A DNA stretch of 64,000 nt from Polysphondylium violaceum (GCA_000277445.1 AJWJ01000065.1:1-64000); one strand, 5' to 3'; shown: positions 22,582 through 35,351, counted from the first letter of the stretch. A program made the numbers and translations. The notes: generated from the sequence alone by a model not told the origin.

Positions 22582-23172
22582 TTTTTTTCCTCTATATCTC
22601 TGAATGAATATGATGATCACATAATTGGACAAAAAAAATATCAAAGAAAATTAAAATTTTTTTCTGACATTTCTCGAATTTTGCAAACATATTTTTCGAT
22701 AAATGATGAATGGTAATCAATTTTCTTCAACTAGATATGACTACATTTTTTTCTATGTTCCTGTTTTCCAGCGATCAATAGATGTGTGTTGAATGATTAT
22801 CAGTATTTATCAGCATATATCTGGGAAATGAAAATGGGTATAAACAACGTACCCTCAGAGATATGAAGTTATTACTATTTCATTGTTTGGTGAGTGTTGA
22901 TGGTCAAGTATATAGAAAAAATTACAAAACAATAGTGTATATACAAACAAGATGACTATAGTTGCTGACGATGACAACGACAATAGTAAAATGCTAAAAA
23001 CAAACAGAGTTACATTGTGTATATTGTGGATGAGTATCTTATGATCTCTCTGATTACCAAAGAGACTTGAATTGTAACATATTTTTTTATTCACATAGTA
23101 GGAAGAAGCATAGCAATGTATTTATTGATTGGATGATATCCTAGGACCATTACACATTTATTTAAAGTTTAT
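22582..23172. other. Intergenic, 0.6 kb
   Basis: Upstream of TPRKB and downstream of the UbiA fragment. No gene is supported; the 79-codon minus-strand frame at 22855-23094 has no recognisable features. Confidence 0.5.
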
Positions 23173-23855
23173 TTATTTGATGAATATATGGCCAACAATA
23201 AAGAGTAAATTATAAATCATAACAGATTTAAAATACAGTGGTTTACAGGATTTTTGTTTTTTAAATGCAAGTTTTAGCATATCATAATTCAAAGGGATTG
23301 TGAGTAATGGAAGGAGTTCAAAAATATTATTATTTTGAAAAGCTAAATAGATATTGAAAATATAATTCCTAGAAGATAAAACATTAATAACACAATTGGG
23401 ATAGTATTTAAATCAATAATTACTTACAAAACTGGAATAGCAACTAATAGTATGGCTGTAATAGGTTCACCTAAAACTATGGCACTTGAACAAGAATTAT
23501 CTCTTTTATCATCTTCTACATCCACATATAGGTTTATCATAATTGCCCAAGAGGCTAATGTTATTGCTGGGTATTGAACAAGAGGAACGAATATTGATAA
23601 AATACTTTTGGTAATCATAAAATTTGATAAACAAAATATTGAAATATAAAAAAACAGAATTGCCAATTCACCACCCATGAATCTAGTTTTAAATCTAAAA
23701 GGTTTTAAACTATAGCCAAGACTACAGAATACACCAATAAAGATGTGTAAAAAACAATATATCATGGCGTCTAATTGCATATGCCAAAAAACAATTATAG
23801 AGAGAAAAATGGTACATGAAATCAAGATAAAAAGACTATTCCAAATATGATAAAA
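23173..23855 (-). pseudogene. C-terminal half of a UbiA-family prenyltransferase (MenA/UBIAD1-like)
   Basis: Two exon-like blocks (to 23428, and 23368-23173, joined by a 59-nt GTAAGT..TCTAG intron) encode a membrane protein fragment. It includes LGYSLKPFRFKTRFMGGELAILF, the second Asp-rich motif region (DVEDDKRDNSCSSAIVLGE) and the tail LLPLLTIPLNYD...LLFIVGHIFIK. The order matches the second half of UBIAD1/MenA prenyltransferases, which attach polyprenyl chains to quinone precursors. The first Asp-rich motif and first helices (about 130-150 residues) are absent. An in-frame stop lies just upstream at about 23856-23858, and only 186 bp separate the fragment from the PI4K stop codon, too little for the missing part. 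I therefore call it a truncated relic, although the retained intron and open frame suggest it is recent. Confidence 0.7.
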
Positions 23856-24041
23856 TCATTCTTATGCTCACCTAACATGCTTTTTACATAACCATTAATT
23901 TAAAATTTTGAGATCAATATTCAACCACAACAACTGTTTTGAATATGAAAACACAAAGAGTGCATAAATTTAATTATATGTAAAATACTTTTTTATTTCT
24001 CTCAAGATAAATAATAATAAATAATAAATAATAAATAGTTA

Positions 24042-27000
24042 TTACATTTCGATACCATTATCATAATATTGGAAAACATCATAGAAATAAGTTGAAAAAG
24101 TACTAATGGTTGAAAAGGAATCTAAAACTATTTTAGACATAAATTTAGCGGCATAGGTCTCGCTCTTATTGGGACAGAAACGAGCACGAAGATTTTGAAT
24201 GGTTTGGTCTCTAAAACATGGGAGTTTGGTATCTAACATCAATTCAACCAATGTGATAATACTGTCCATATGTTGACGGGCGGCCAAGAAAGCTCTTACA
24301 CTTTGCTCCATAAACCAAACAAATTGTTCGGCATTTGGTTTACCACCCATGATATCAATCATTTCTTGATTCATTTTAAAGGGTGATGCTTCAAAGGTCA
24401 ACAAATCGCCACCGGGAGAGATATCAAAAATAAAACCGAAATCAATGTGGACAATGTGACCCTCTTCGTCGACGAGAATGTTGGCATTGTGACGATCTTT
24501 AATTTGCAAGATATAACTGACCACAGAGTAGGCTGCCATGGATTTGATAAAGTTTCTACGGGCGTTTTGGAAGCCAACACTGTTTTTGTTGCCATACTTG
24601 GAGATAAAGTAGTTGTAGAGATTGCCATTGACCTTTTTACCAATTTGATCACGAGACATGGTGTTGGGGACCAACTCAATCATACCACAGCCTGGCTTAG
24701 TGGCAATGACCTTGTAGGGGAACAAATAGAGGTCAAGGCCCACAGATTGGAAGATTCTTTTGAAAATATCAATGATTTGAAGGGCCAACATATCTTGACG
24801 AATATCGTCACCAGACTTGAAAATGCAACCTTGGGTATGTACCATGGTCAATGGGTTGGGCTGTTCAGAGGCGTTGGCGGCAATCTTTCTCGAAGAGTTT
24901 TTTCTAATGTTTCTTGAAGACTCACGGATATGGTTGATGTTGGTGGTGCTTGTCGATAGTTTGGGGCTTTGGTTCTTGAGGATGTTTGGTAGACTGTTGG
25001 TATTGTTGGTGTTGGTCGACACAATAGAGGTGCCCATGGGTGGCGAGCTGCTGGGGGGTGGGGATTGAACGACAGAGAGGGCAATTTGTGGAGTGGGCAA
25101 GTCTCTTTCAATGACTTTAAAGTTTACGAGAATGGGCACCTTGGCGGCACTTTGAAGAGTCATGGCACTTTCAACCTCGAGGCCAACAACAATGGATTTT
25201 GGATTGGTTGGAAGATAAAGTGGGGCGGCATTGTTTCCAGTGTTGACAGTCAACATCTTGAGCTCCTCTTTCAATTGACCCTTTCTCTTGGATGGATCCT
25301 TGAGTTGGAGAAGACGACCCGAGATAGAGGTAAAGGATTCAAAGAATCCAAACTCTTGGTTATAACCATCAAAAGACTTGCTGTCCATCTCGGAAATCAC
25401 AAGATCCTTGAGACGATTGGCTACGCCTTGCATCACGGGATCATCAATGATTCTGCTTGTGTTGGGATCGGGTTCAGTGTAGGTTTGGAGATTCCAAACG
25501 ATTTGATGGGCCAACAAATCAGAGGTCTTAGAGGCAGAGACAAGATAGTTTTCCACTTGACCGCTTTTATCATAACGAAGGGCTTGTACCAATTGGGGAA
25601 TGTAAAACATGATGGTCTCGGGTGGGAAACTACGTAACACTCTGCAAGCGTATTGCGACACGATTGGATGAGATTGATACTGTTTTCCCAAAAGAGAGAT
25701 GGCCATGGGTGGGGTGACAGTCTCCCAGTACAAGAGATACTTGAGCTCGGGGATATTGGCCTTGACGTTTTCTTCTGTGACAAGGAAGGGCAAGGCTTCG
25801 GGAACGCTGAGCACAGATTTGGTGTTTTTGACAACCATCTCACCAATGATTCTACGGATTTTAGACAATGGGAAACGAGTGTTGAAATGGATGGCTAAAC
25901 GTGGATTAATCTTCCAGGCAGAGATGAGGTAGTCTTTCCAACTGGACTTCATGCTCTTTGGCAAGTAGTCATAAGAAAACTTTAATTGATCGGGAATTTG
26001 AACAGAGATACGGGACACTGGACTGTTCCATGCAGACATACGCTCTAATTCATTACCAACGAGTAGTAAAATTAAGTTACGACGTTTTCTGAGTTCGGCA
26101 AGCTCATATTCAGAGAGTGGTCTGTTGGGATCATAGGATTTCATTGAGTCCAAGATGGATTGAGAAATTTGATGACCATTCAATGAATTCATTGTACCGA
26201 TGCCACTGCCAATGATATCAATGATTCTACTTGAGCTCAAGAGATCTGGACTGTTCATAGAGGCGTTGCTACCGTTACTAGCAGATATATCAATGTTGCT
26301 GTTGCCGCTGGACAAAGCGACACCGCTGGAACCCAATTGATGGCCAACACCAACACCACCACCATTGATATTACTGGTCAAGGTGTTGCCATAGAATGAA
26401 TTAGAGTTGGCAGACGAGATAGAGTTGGAACGATATTGTCTGCCATTACGGAGTGTGCCATAGACGGGTGTACTGGCGTTGGTAGAGTTTATAGAGTTGG
26501 AGTTGGATGATTGATTGGCACCAACTACATTGCCACTGCCGAGATTGTTGCCACCGGTAGCGATTCCTCCGCTTGTGCTATTGGATATACCGCCAGTGCT
26601 CACGCCAACACCGACACCGCCAGCAGATGGGTTTTTAAAAGAGATGGTAAAACGTTTATCAAGGGTTTGGAAAATGGGCTCTGCTTGAAGACATCTGCAA
26701 AAGTCGATCATGATCTTGGTGTCAACCTCTAATTGGGATTGATTACCAGCTTCGGCAGGTCCATACCAAATGGGTGGGAGATAGAACCAGCCCAAGGAGG
26801 CCAAATAGACTCTTTGTCTGAGGAGTCTGGCCGATTGGACATCACGAATATGGTCGCCTTGAATGAGTCTCATGCACAACAAGAGCAACTTGAATCTGGT
26901 GCCCAAACTCTTGGGCGACACGCTGAGGAGGTCAGGATCGGCAATTGATTTGTGCAACATGGCAATAATAATGTCGAGCTGTTCTTGGGAAGAGTACTTT

Positions 27001-30000
27001 ATGATTGAGAATCTCTCCTCGAGGAAATCGATCCAAATCTTGTGAGGTACATCACTAGTCTTGTCTGTTTTGTGACTGGTAGTGGTATTGCTTGCAGTGG
27101 ATGGGGTTGGAGTAGCAGCTGCAGGAGTAGGTTGTGTGTTGGATTCATCAGAATTGGATTTGGACGAAATGGCCAATGGGGAAGGATCACGTTGAGTGTT
27201 TGTAAATAGACCAACTCTTTGGTTGACAGTCCATGACCAAATGTCGCTGAGGGAGGTCATGATAAAGATTGTGAGATCGGGACGTTCGGCCAACAACCAT
27301 TTCCAACAAGAGATACCGATGCTCATAGACTCGGGTGTAAAGATATAGGCGGGTGCATAGCACACCAAGTGAAGCAACTTTATGCTCTGACCAAAGTAAT
27401 GGTTGATCAAAAAGGCAGAGGATCTGTACATGATGCTGATGAAAGCGTTGTTGTCGATGGATGTGCCTCTCTTGTGGAGATGAATGATCTTTTCAAAGTC
27501 TTCAATGAGGCGAAGAAAAGCTAATTCCTCGACCACCTCTTCAAGATTATCATTGTCGTCATTCTCTTCCTCGTTGTCTTTGTCCATGATCATCATGTTG
27601 ATCATGCCACGCACCTCGCCAGAATACATGGATTTGAGTTGAAGAGAGTTTACGAAATTGGCAGCATTGCTGGTGAAGCAGGTGGGATAGGCAGAGGGAT
27701 TGGATGTGATGTTGTTTGAATTGCTGAGCAACTCGATCGTCTTTGAGGTATCGACCTGGGTATTGGATCCAATCTCGACGGCCAACGACAAACCAATGTG
27801 GTCGCGTTTGAGTTGATTGAATTTCTGCATGTACTCTTGTAAGAGTTCCTGAATCTCGGATGGGGCCGAGGTGGATGCGTTCTTGAGCCACAAGTTGCCG
27901 AGGGCAATAATGTCTTGCAAGAGACGTTGACGCAATGGAGACTCGTCGGGCAAACCGATAATGATTGGGTAGTTTGTCATCTTTACACTAATCATATCCA
28001 TTGGTTTAGAACGTGCACCCTTGCCAATGGCCTCGATGAGGTCCAACAAGGTTGACAAGCAGTCTTTGGACCAAAGCACCTGGGGAAACTTGGATACAAA
28101 GGCAGAGATATAGTAATCGGCAGCCTTTCTCACTGGTTCAAAAGGATAGCAAAACTTGACCAAAAGAAAGCTGGCATGGTCCGAGAGATCTTGTTGAGAG
28201 GTGAGGATCAGTTGGGGATTGCTGTAGCCTAATAAAAAGTCGTTGAATGCACGATCGACGATACCTCTCATGCAAGAGAATACATTGATGTTCTCAATGC
28301 CTTGGTCTTCGAGATAGGAAAACACAGTTTTAAATGAACCATATCTATTTGATCTCATGGTCTCCAATGTGTAGACAGAGTAGACATAGGCCAATTGACT
28401 GAGGGTAAGATTCTTGATGTAGGCGGTAGTGTTGCTGGGGAGCTTTTCAATCAATGCGTTTTTCAATTGAATAAAGTAGTCCTTTTCATAGCCCTGCTTG
28501 ATAATACCGTCCCATTCAACCTCCATCTCGAGGTATATGTGTGGCTTGGTCGATATCAATGGAGCCAAATGCGAGGCAATCACTTGAACACTATTGTACC
28601 AATCACTTCTCCATGTACCTTGGGTAGAAAACTTGAAAAAGATGCAATAGAACCAAACGATTCTGTAGAGCTTGATGGAACTGTCTGTGTCATCTTGCTG
28701 TTGTTGTTGGTCATTATTGTTTACATATTCATCTTGTTGCTGTTGTTGTGATACTGTCGATGGTTTGATTAGTTGAGAGATGGTTGGTAATAGATAACCC
28801 ATACCCTTGAGGATAGGTGACGATAGATAAAAGTTTGGATCTTGTGAAGAGTATCTCACAGTCTTGCCCAATTGCTGGAACAGCTTGAGCACACGTTTAC
28901 AGAGGTCTTGACGGAGATTATCGTTGACCAAGTGTTTGGCCAAACGCTCCAATGTGACGGGTGTGATGTTGGCAATGAGACCTTGGTTGGGATCCTTGTA
29001 GATCTTTTTAAAGAGATTGGTCATCAACAAGACAATGTCTTTGGTGATGGATGGGTGCTCGAGGAGGGCAATGTCGGTCAATTGCTCAAGCACAATGTTT
29101 TCAATGTCTGAGGGAGGATAGTGAGTGACGGCACTCATAAAGTTTGGCAAGACAATCTCTGTGATGGACAGATCCTTGAGGGCACAGGTCAGCTGTCCCA
29201 ACACAAAGGTAATGTTAAACAGACTCTCGTACGATGGCGAGTGGAGCGATGGAATCGATGTCAAGCAAATCGATGGTGTACGCAATGCGGTGACACTAGC
29301 CGAGCCATTGCTCATGGTAATGGGTTCAATGGGTGGCGTATTCTTTCGATACTCTGTGTAGAGTGAATGAAAGTTGTTGGACAATGACACAATGACAGTC
29401 TTGCACACATCGATACCTCTTTCTTTTCTATATTCGTTTCTGAGGATATCACAGATAGCGTTGTTTAGTGAATGTCTGATTTCATCATTCTGACTGACAA
29501 TCAATGAGACACAGAGAAACTCTTTCAACACCTCGACAACACGTAATGTTTTCTCTGGATATTTATCAGTGAGATCAACCAATGAAAGTAATACAATTTG
29601 ATAGACACTCATCTTTTCCAATGCTGCAATGCTTTCATTTTCACTGAGATTCTTTGTATCTGATATGATTCTAATTAAATGTTCCAATACTTCTTTACCA
29701 ATCGATGAATCCAATATACCACATCTAGTTATAACATTCTATTGTTTTATAATGTTAATATCTATAGACACAATACCATGTATACTACTACGACTACTTA
29801 CAACAATAGAAACAAAACAATCATTATCGGTTACAGTTGAGATATAAGGGAATATATTATTATAGATTCTTTTATAAATTTCAGAATCAACTTGATCTTG
29901 TGGTAGATATGTAATTTGTTCAAATGCATTACAAATTAATAATAATATCTATTTGTTTATATTTGGTGTTAGTAACACAACTACGACTACTATATACTAT

Positions 30001-30913
30001 CTATATAAACACCACTATCTATACTTACCTTTTTTTGATTATATTTATTTGATTGATAAATAGAGGATATAATAGTCTCAATGATTAATATTACTTTTGG
30101 TAGTTCTTCTTGTTGAAATTGGAATTTAATATTACAATCACCCAATGCTTGAAGAGCACCACAAATGATTGGTAGTTGTTCATATTTGGTAATGTGGTTA
30201 AAGAATTCAATAAAACAAGGCAAAATAACGTCTCTGGTGTTGGTAGATATATTGGACAACAATGCCAATTGTACGACCAGGTAGTATGTAAAGTTTTGTG
30301 CATTTTGTATTTCATTTTGACTCATTCCATTGTTAAAGTTTATATTGCTGTTGTTGTTTGTCGTATTACTACTGTTACTAGTCACTAGGTTATTATTATT
30401 GTTACTATTCAATGTATTGTTTAAACTCGTTGGAAAATAAGTGAGATACATTAGAAACGATGTCAATATAGTGATGGCCTTATCATCAATCACTCCATTG
30501 GAACAATTGTATAAATGTGATAAAGCAATAACCGATTCTTGTGATCTAATACTCTAGATGATGATGATAATGATAATGATGATAATGATGATGATGATTA
30601 ATATCATTGTGATGATCAAAGATGTTACCTATCTAATACTACGACTACTTACAATCATTGTTGAAAATAAGGTTGGATTTAATTCAAATGCTTTCTTTAT
30701 GGCAGTGTTGTTTGGGATGATGTCTTGGTATTGTTGATTTGGGAGATAAGACAAACATGATTGAATTAAAATATCTACACTGTCTTCACTAATAGGATTG
30801 AGAAAACTAATAGTCTCTGCCAATTGTACTTTGGCAGACAATCTAAATATCTCTGGTACTGTTGAATTCAATGCTTTGAATTCATTTTTACTATTTTGAT
30901 TCAAAGATAACAT
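24042..30913 (-). CDS. Phosphatidylinositol 4-kinase alpha (PI4KA/Stt4 type)
   Basis: Four exons (30913-30653, 30553-30029, 29948-29802, 29738-24042) give 2209 residues. The C-terminal catalytic domain (about 1930-2209) carries FKSGDDIRQDMLALQIIDIF, FPYKVIATKPGCGMIELVP, the catalytic loop KDRHNANI (D2059) and HIDFGF (D2077). It ends QYYDNGIEM, as in PI4KA. A helical lipid-kinase unique/PIK region precedes it. The long N-terminal alpha-solenoid is expected to hold the scaffold partners TTC7/EFR3. The enzyme makes PI4P at the plasma membrane and feeds PI(4,5)P2. Asn/Ser/Gly tracts (about residues 1250-1420) are local insertions. The ATG at 30913 begins MLSLNQNSKNEF; the frame stays open upstream to a CAA repeat but has no ATG, so a further 5' exon is possible. 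Confidence 0.93.
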
Positions 30914-31441
30914 ATTTATCTGTTTATATGTATGTGTAGTATGTATATTGTTGTTGTTGTTGTTGTTGCTGTTGTCCACTATATTATATTATATGTACTT
31001 GTTGTTTGTAATGTTTGTATCTCTTTTCTTGTATTCAAATCGATCTATAACACTTTAACACGCAGAATAAATATATATATTGGTGTGATAAACAATTGTT
31101 GTATTGGTTTATATCTTTTTTGGTGCAGTGATCACACACCACAACACACAAAGATAAAAAAGTTTTTTAAAAAAAGAGATATTAAAACAAAAAGAAATAA
31201 AACAAACAAATACACCCAAAAGGTAAAGATCTCTTTTTTTAGAAAAAAAAAATTTAAAAAAAAAATTTAAAAAAAAATTGAACTCTCCTGTCGTCATATT
31301 CTTTCCTATTTTTATTATTTATAATATACATTTAGACAACAACACAAATACATACACCTATATACATATAGTAATAAAACACACCACATTATATAATATA
31401 CATTTAAGCACATATATACATATACATATACATATACAGAG
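30914..31441. other. Divergent upstream region, PI4KA / cytochrome b5
   Basis: About 530 bp between divergent start codons. It contains a CAA/TTG repeat (30948-30974), several A-run blocks (31140-31280) and an ACATATACATATACATATAC repeat directly before the b5 start. No RNA gene is seen. Confidence 0.5.
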
Positions 31442-31891
31442 ATGGAATATACACTTGAACAAGTCAGTAAACACAATACACCAAACGATTGTTGGATGAT
31501 TATTCATGGCAAAGTATATGATGTGACATCATTTCTTGACGACCATCCAGGTGGTAGCCAATATTTAACCGATAATGCAGGTATTGATGCAACCGATGCC
31601 TTTCTTGATGTAGGTCATTCTGCAGATGCCGTCAAAATGTTGGACAAATATGAAATTGGTATTTGCATCGATTGCAAACCATCCTATGCTGCCGTAGCCT
31701 CTATTCCACCCGTTCAAGACAAACCAATGACCTCTTCTTCCTATGCTCCATCAACCAACACTAACGACTCTAAAAAAGATCAAGATAAAGTAGATCCTGC
31801 CATCGTAGGTTCTGTTGTCGTCGGTGCTATTAGTGTCATTGGTTTATTGGCTTTTGGTGCATTTAAACTTTTATCAAAGAATAACAAGTAA
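31442..31891 (+). CDS. Cytochrome b5, tail-anchored
   Basis: A single exon of 149 residues. The cytochrome b5 heme domain spans 1-78: MEYTLEQVSKHNT, then WMIIHGKVYDVTSFLDDHPGG with axial His H35, and the second axial His H59 in DVGHSADA. A Ser/Thr/Asp/Lys linker follows. The C-terminus has one membrane helix (about 118-141, VGSVVVGAISVIGLLAFGAF) and a short basic end (KLLSKNNK), the layout of an ER tail-anchored b5. It supplies electrons to desaturases, hydroxylases and P450s. Length and motif spacing are standard. Confidence 0.96.
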   Translation: MEYTLEQVSKHNTPNDCWMIIHGKVYDVTSFLDDHPGGSQYLTDNAGIDATDAFLDVGHSADAVKMLDKYEIGICIDCKPSYAAVASIPPVQDKPMTSSSYAPSTNTNDSKKDQDKVDPAIVGSVVVGAISVIGLLAFGAFKLLSKNNK

Positions 31892-32140
31892 TTGAAATAA
31901 ATCAACACTGTTTTATATTATCACTCAAAAACTACACAGATATCATTGATTGATTGAAAGAAAAAAAAAATTAGATATATATAGCATTTATTGAAAATGG
32001 GGCCTGGGCCAGCGTTTTTAGGGTATAGTTTTCTATTTTTAGTATATACAAATATTGAGAAAAGACTGATTTGGTTTGATTTGATTTGATTTGAATTTGA
32101 TTTGATATGATGTGACTACTACTGTTGTAAATAGAAAAGA

Positions 32141-32767
32141 TTAATCTGACTCAGAACCAGAGTTGGCGTCAGAATCATCAGAATCGTCTTCCATCATTGG
32201 TGGCATTGGAATAGTGACAGCACCTCTTCTTCTTGAGCCTGGGGCGGGGAGTCCTTTGAAATCTGATGCTTTGAATACATTCTCCTTTTCATCTTCACTT
32301 GATTCCTCCTCACTGCTCTCATCTTTTCTCTTTTTAGATGTGGTGGCTTTCTTTGATGATGAGGATGATGATTTCTTTACTGGTGCTGCTTTTTTAGCTG
32401 GTGCTGCTTTCTTTTTCTTTTTTCTGTCTTCTTCACTGCTGCTCTCCTCTTCAGAGAAATCGTCTTCACTGCTAGTGGCATCGTCATCCTTTACAACAAA
32501 ACCATCGCCATCGTCGTAGCTGTCATCGTCACTGCCTTCTTCGTATTCTTCTTCGTCTTTATAGTTTTTAGAATTGAGTGAAATGGAGGATGTACGTGTA
32601 TTGGTGGACGAGGCCTTTGGTCTGCTACTACTGGTGCTAGATGCAGCAGGTGCCACAGATCTGCCTGTCGATGACTTTTTATTGGCCTTGGAGGCTGCGT
32701 CAGCTTCTTCAGCTTGCTTTCTCTTTTTACTGGCCAAGGCCTCCAACTTTGCTTTCATATCAGACAT
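32141..32767 (-). CDS. Acidic, Ser/Lys-rich nuclear-type protein
   Basis: A single exon of 208 residues and very low complexity. Basic segments with nuclear-localisation character (KKRKQAEEAD near the start; KKKKKAAPAKKAAPVKK and KKATTSKKRKDE) alternate with acidic Ser-rich blocks (SDDDSYDDGDGFVVKDDD, SSEDDFSEEESSSEED), which look like CK2 sites. The motif DGFVV-DDD recurs in acidic N-termini of chromatin proteins. The C-terminus LPAPGSRRRGAVTIPMPP has a more ordered look and could be a peptide ligand. No catalytic domain is visible. It is convergent with cytochrome b5 and shares a 148-bp divergent spacer with the LETM1-like gene at 32916. Confidence 0.75.
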   Translation of the reverse strand: MSDMKAKLEALASKKRKQAEEADAASKANKKSSTGRSVAPAASSTSSSRPKASSTNTRTSSISLNSKNYKDEEEYEEGSDDDSYDDGDGFVVKDDDATSSEDDFSEEESSSEEDRKKKKKAAPAKKAAPVKKSSSSSSKKATTSKKRKDESSEEESSEDEKENVFKASDFKGLPAPGSRRRGAVTIPMPPMMEDDSDDSDANSGSESD

Positions 32768-32915
32768 CTTTTTTGTTGTATATGTATATATCTATATCTT
32801 GAGATATTTAAGAAAAAAAAAGAAAAAATACCAAAACAGAGGTGTGAAAAACGGTCATTTTTTCAAATTTTTTCATTTTTCAAAAAAAATTAAAATTAAA
32901 AGAAATAAATTAATA

Positions 32916-33925
32916 ATGGCAATTGTTGGTATGCTCAGGTCAATCAAAAATGTGACACAAGAGTTGAACAGTATTGTCAAATCTGGAATCAGTGGGTTTT
33001 ATGTTGATCGCCAATACTACAAATTTGTCCTCACACCTCTGTTGAAACCCTTGTACAAAGAAGGCACGCTCAGGGGTGTGGATAATATGAAAAAAGTAGA
33101 TTATCACGACCACGTGGATATTGTATCATATAGTATGTAGATTATTTTACTCACATTGAGATTAAAGGTTCTAATCATACAACACAGAGAGAGATAGATT
33201 AAAACTTATACCATTGGGTGTATTTCTTTCAATACCATTCTCTACATTTGGTTTACCATTTTATTTTAAATATCTACCAAATCTACTCCCGAGAGGCTTT
33301 TCATCCAGGGAGACTAAATTACAGTTATATAGAAAACAGTTGGAAAAAAAGAGATACAATTGCTCAGTATATCAGAGTCAATTTAATTTAAGAAACTCTA
33401 TAGAAAAACTTATTTCAAGTACAGGTATTACAAGTATACAGGATATCACTTATCCAATGATATCAAATCTTTGTACATCAAATACCCTCTATTCTCAACA
33501 AAACTTTATAGGAAAAGAAAATTTAAAATTGCTCTCAAAGCTACTTGGATTCTCTACATGTTTGACTCCAAATAGATTCCTAAAAGATTATATAGAATTC
33601 CTTCCTCAATCTGAATCAATTGTATTGTATTATTTCAAACTCTAATGATCATAGTTATTTGTACTAATTATCATTATAGTATTCAGATAGAGTTTTATTA
33701 GAAATTCAAAAAAACACATTAACATTTGAAGATTTACAAGATATTCTCGCTTTGAAATCATTAGAGTTTGGTAATAATGCATTCACATATTCATATCTTT
33801 TATCCAAAGCTGAAAAATATAATCAATTGGTCATGGAGATTAAACAACATTCAGAAAATGATCCAAATCTTTTTATTAAACATTTTGTTTTATTGCAAAT
33901 TCTCATACTTGAATTACATTTATAA
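32916..33925 (+). CDS. LETM1-domain (LETMD1-like) protein, copy A
   Basis: Three exons (32916-33132, 33188-33621, 33680-33925; introns 55 and 58 nt) give 298 residues. The N-terminal segment (VTQELNSIVKSGISGFYVDR) is helical. The core RDRLKLIPLGVFLSIPF...FYFKYLPNLLPRGFSSRETK matches the LETM1 ribosome-binding-type domain: R-x-x-K-x-I/L-P, a hydrophobic helix, a conserved PN-LP, then charged helices. The C-terminal exon (LTFEDLQDILALKSLEF) completes it. LETM1-family proteins are inner mitochondrial membrane proteins linked to K+/H+ exchange, ribosome contact and respiratory complex biogenesis. The size (about 300) and single membrane helix fit LETMD1 rather than full LETM1; EF hands are absent. 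A tandem paralogue lies 280 bp downstream. Confidence 0.8.
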
Positions 33926-34204
33926 ATTATTCATATAGGAATGATAAGTAATAGTCTCTATTACTATAAAGCTTGTTTTACCATATTTCTATTTTCTTTC
34001 TTTTATTATTTATTAACTATTGTGATAAATAATGATGTTTTCATTTATTCAATGAAAAAGATTTTATTTTTATTTTTTTTTAAATTTTATTTTCAAGTGA
34101 AGTGCTGCAGATTAGGTTTCATAAAAAGTGACATTGGGGGTATTCATAAGAAGAGATAAGATAGATAGAGATAGACAAGTAACAAGAATCACATTTATTT
34201 AATC

Positions 34205-35263
34205 ATGGTGTTGGCAATTTATAGATCCATTCAAAAATTTACCAAAGAGTTGAATAATATAGTGTCGTATGGGGTGACTGGATTTTACAGTGATCGTCAA
34301 TACACCAAATTTGTTTTATTGCCTAGAAATCCACCAAATTTTTTAAAAGAGAAATCATTGATTGCCACCATTAATGATGTCGATGATACTATTACTGATA
34401 CTACTAGATACCACGATAGAGAAGATTATTTAACTTATAGTAGGTGTATATAACCATCTAACACTCTTTGATTGATTGATTGATTGAATATCATATATTA
34501 ATTACAACAACAAAAATACAGAAAGAGATAGATTAAAATTTATACCATTGGCTATATTTCTTACAATACCATTCTCTACATTTGGTTTACCATTTTATTT
34601 TAAATATCTACCAAATATACTACCAAGAAGCTTTTCCACTAGAGAGACAAAGGTCGAGTTGTATAAAAAGCAATTGAATAGAAAAAGAGAGAATTGTACA
34701 AAATTGATCAATTGTGTGGCTGGTTTAAAGCAATCAATTGTAAAATTAGTTGCCTCAACAGGTATAACCAGCATTCATGATATCAAATATACAATGATAT
34801 CAAATCTTTCTGAATGTCACACAATATTCCCAACTAAAAACAATAATCAATTGAATTCATTATCCGAGCTACTAGGTCTATCTAGTTGGATTCCAAATAC
34901 AATCTTGGTCGATAAACTATTTAATATACCCTCTTCTCAAGAAATTGTAATTACTTACCATCATTATTATTATTGCTTCATTAAGAGATAATTACTAACT
35001 TTCTATTTATCTATTAGGATTCAAAACTTGTATTATTAGAGATTAAAAAAGAATCATTAACCTATGAAGATTTACAAGATATTCTTTTTAGAAAATCAAT
35101 AGAGTTTAGTGATCAACAGTATACATATCAACAATTACTTGATAAAGCTTTAAAGTATAATCAATTAGTAATGGAGATCAAGGAAAACAGTGGCGATGAC
35201 AATATTCTTTTCATCAGACAATATATTATATTACAAACTCTTATTCTTGATTTACATTTGTAA
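34205..35263 (+). CDS. LETM1-domain (LETMD1-like) protein, copy B
   Basis: Three exons (34205-34439, 34522-34946, 35018-35263) with the same intron positions and phases as copy A give 301 residues. The core FIPLAIFLTIPFSTFGLPFY and YLPNILPRSFSTRETKVELY is nearly identical to copy A, while the loop after it (GVTGFY... and the linker before DIKYTMISNL) has diverged. Both exon 3 sequences encode 81 residues and end LILDLHL / LILELHL. Shared exon structure shows a tandem gene duplication. The first intron uses donor GTAGGT, and the second intron donor is GTAATT rather than GTATTG in copy A. Expected location is mitochondrial by family, though no strong presequence is evident. Confidence 0.8.
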
Positions 35264-35351
35264 CTATTGTTGTTTTTAATAATAAATAGTAGGGTATATT
35301 TTTATTTACAAATAAATAGAGTGGTGTATAAGATGTGATGAGGATAAAGAT

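Noticed and set aside
22855-23094. 79-codon minus-strand frame upstream of TPRKB
   Set aside because: No recognisable feature, hydrophobic by AT bias, no splice partner.
24447-29366. Many 60-190-codon open frames on the plus strand inside the PI4KA exon
   Set aside because: They are antisense shadows of the long coding exon, lack domains and overlap a strongly supported kinase.
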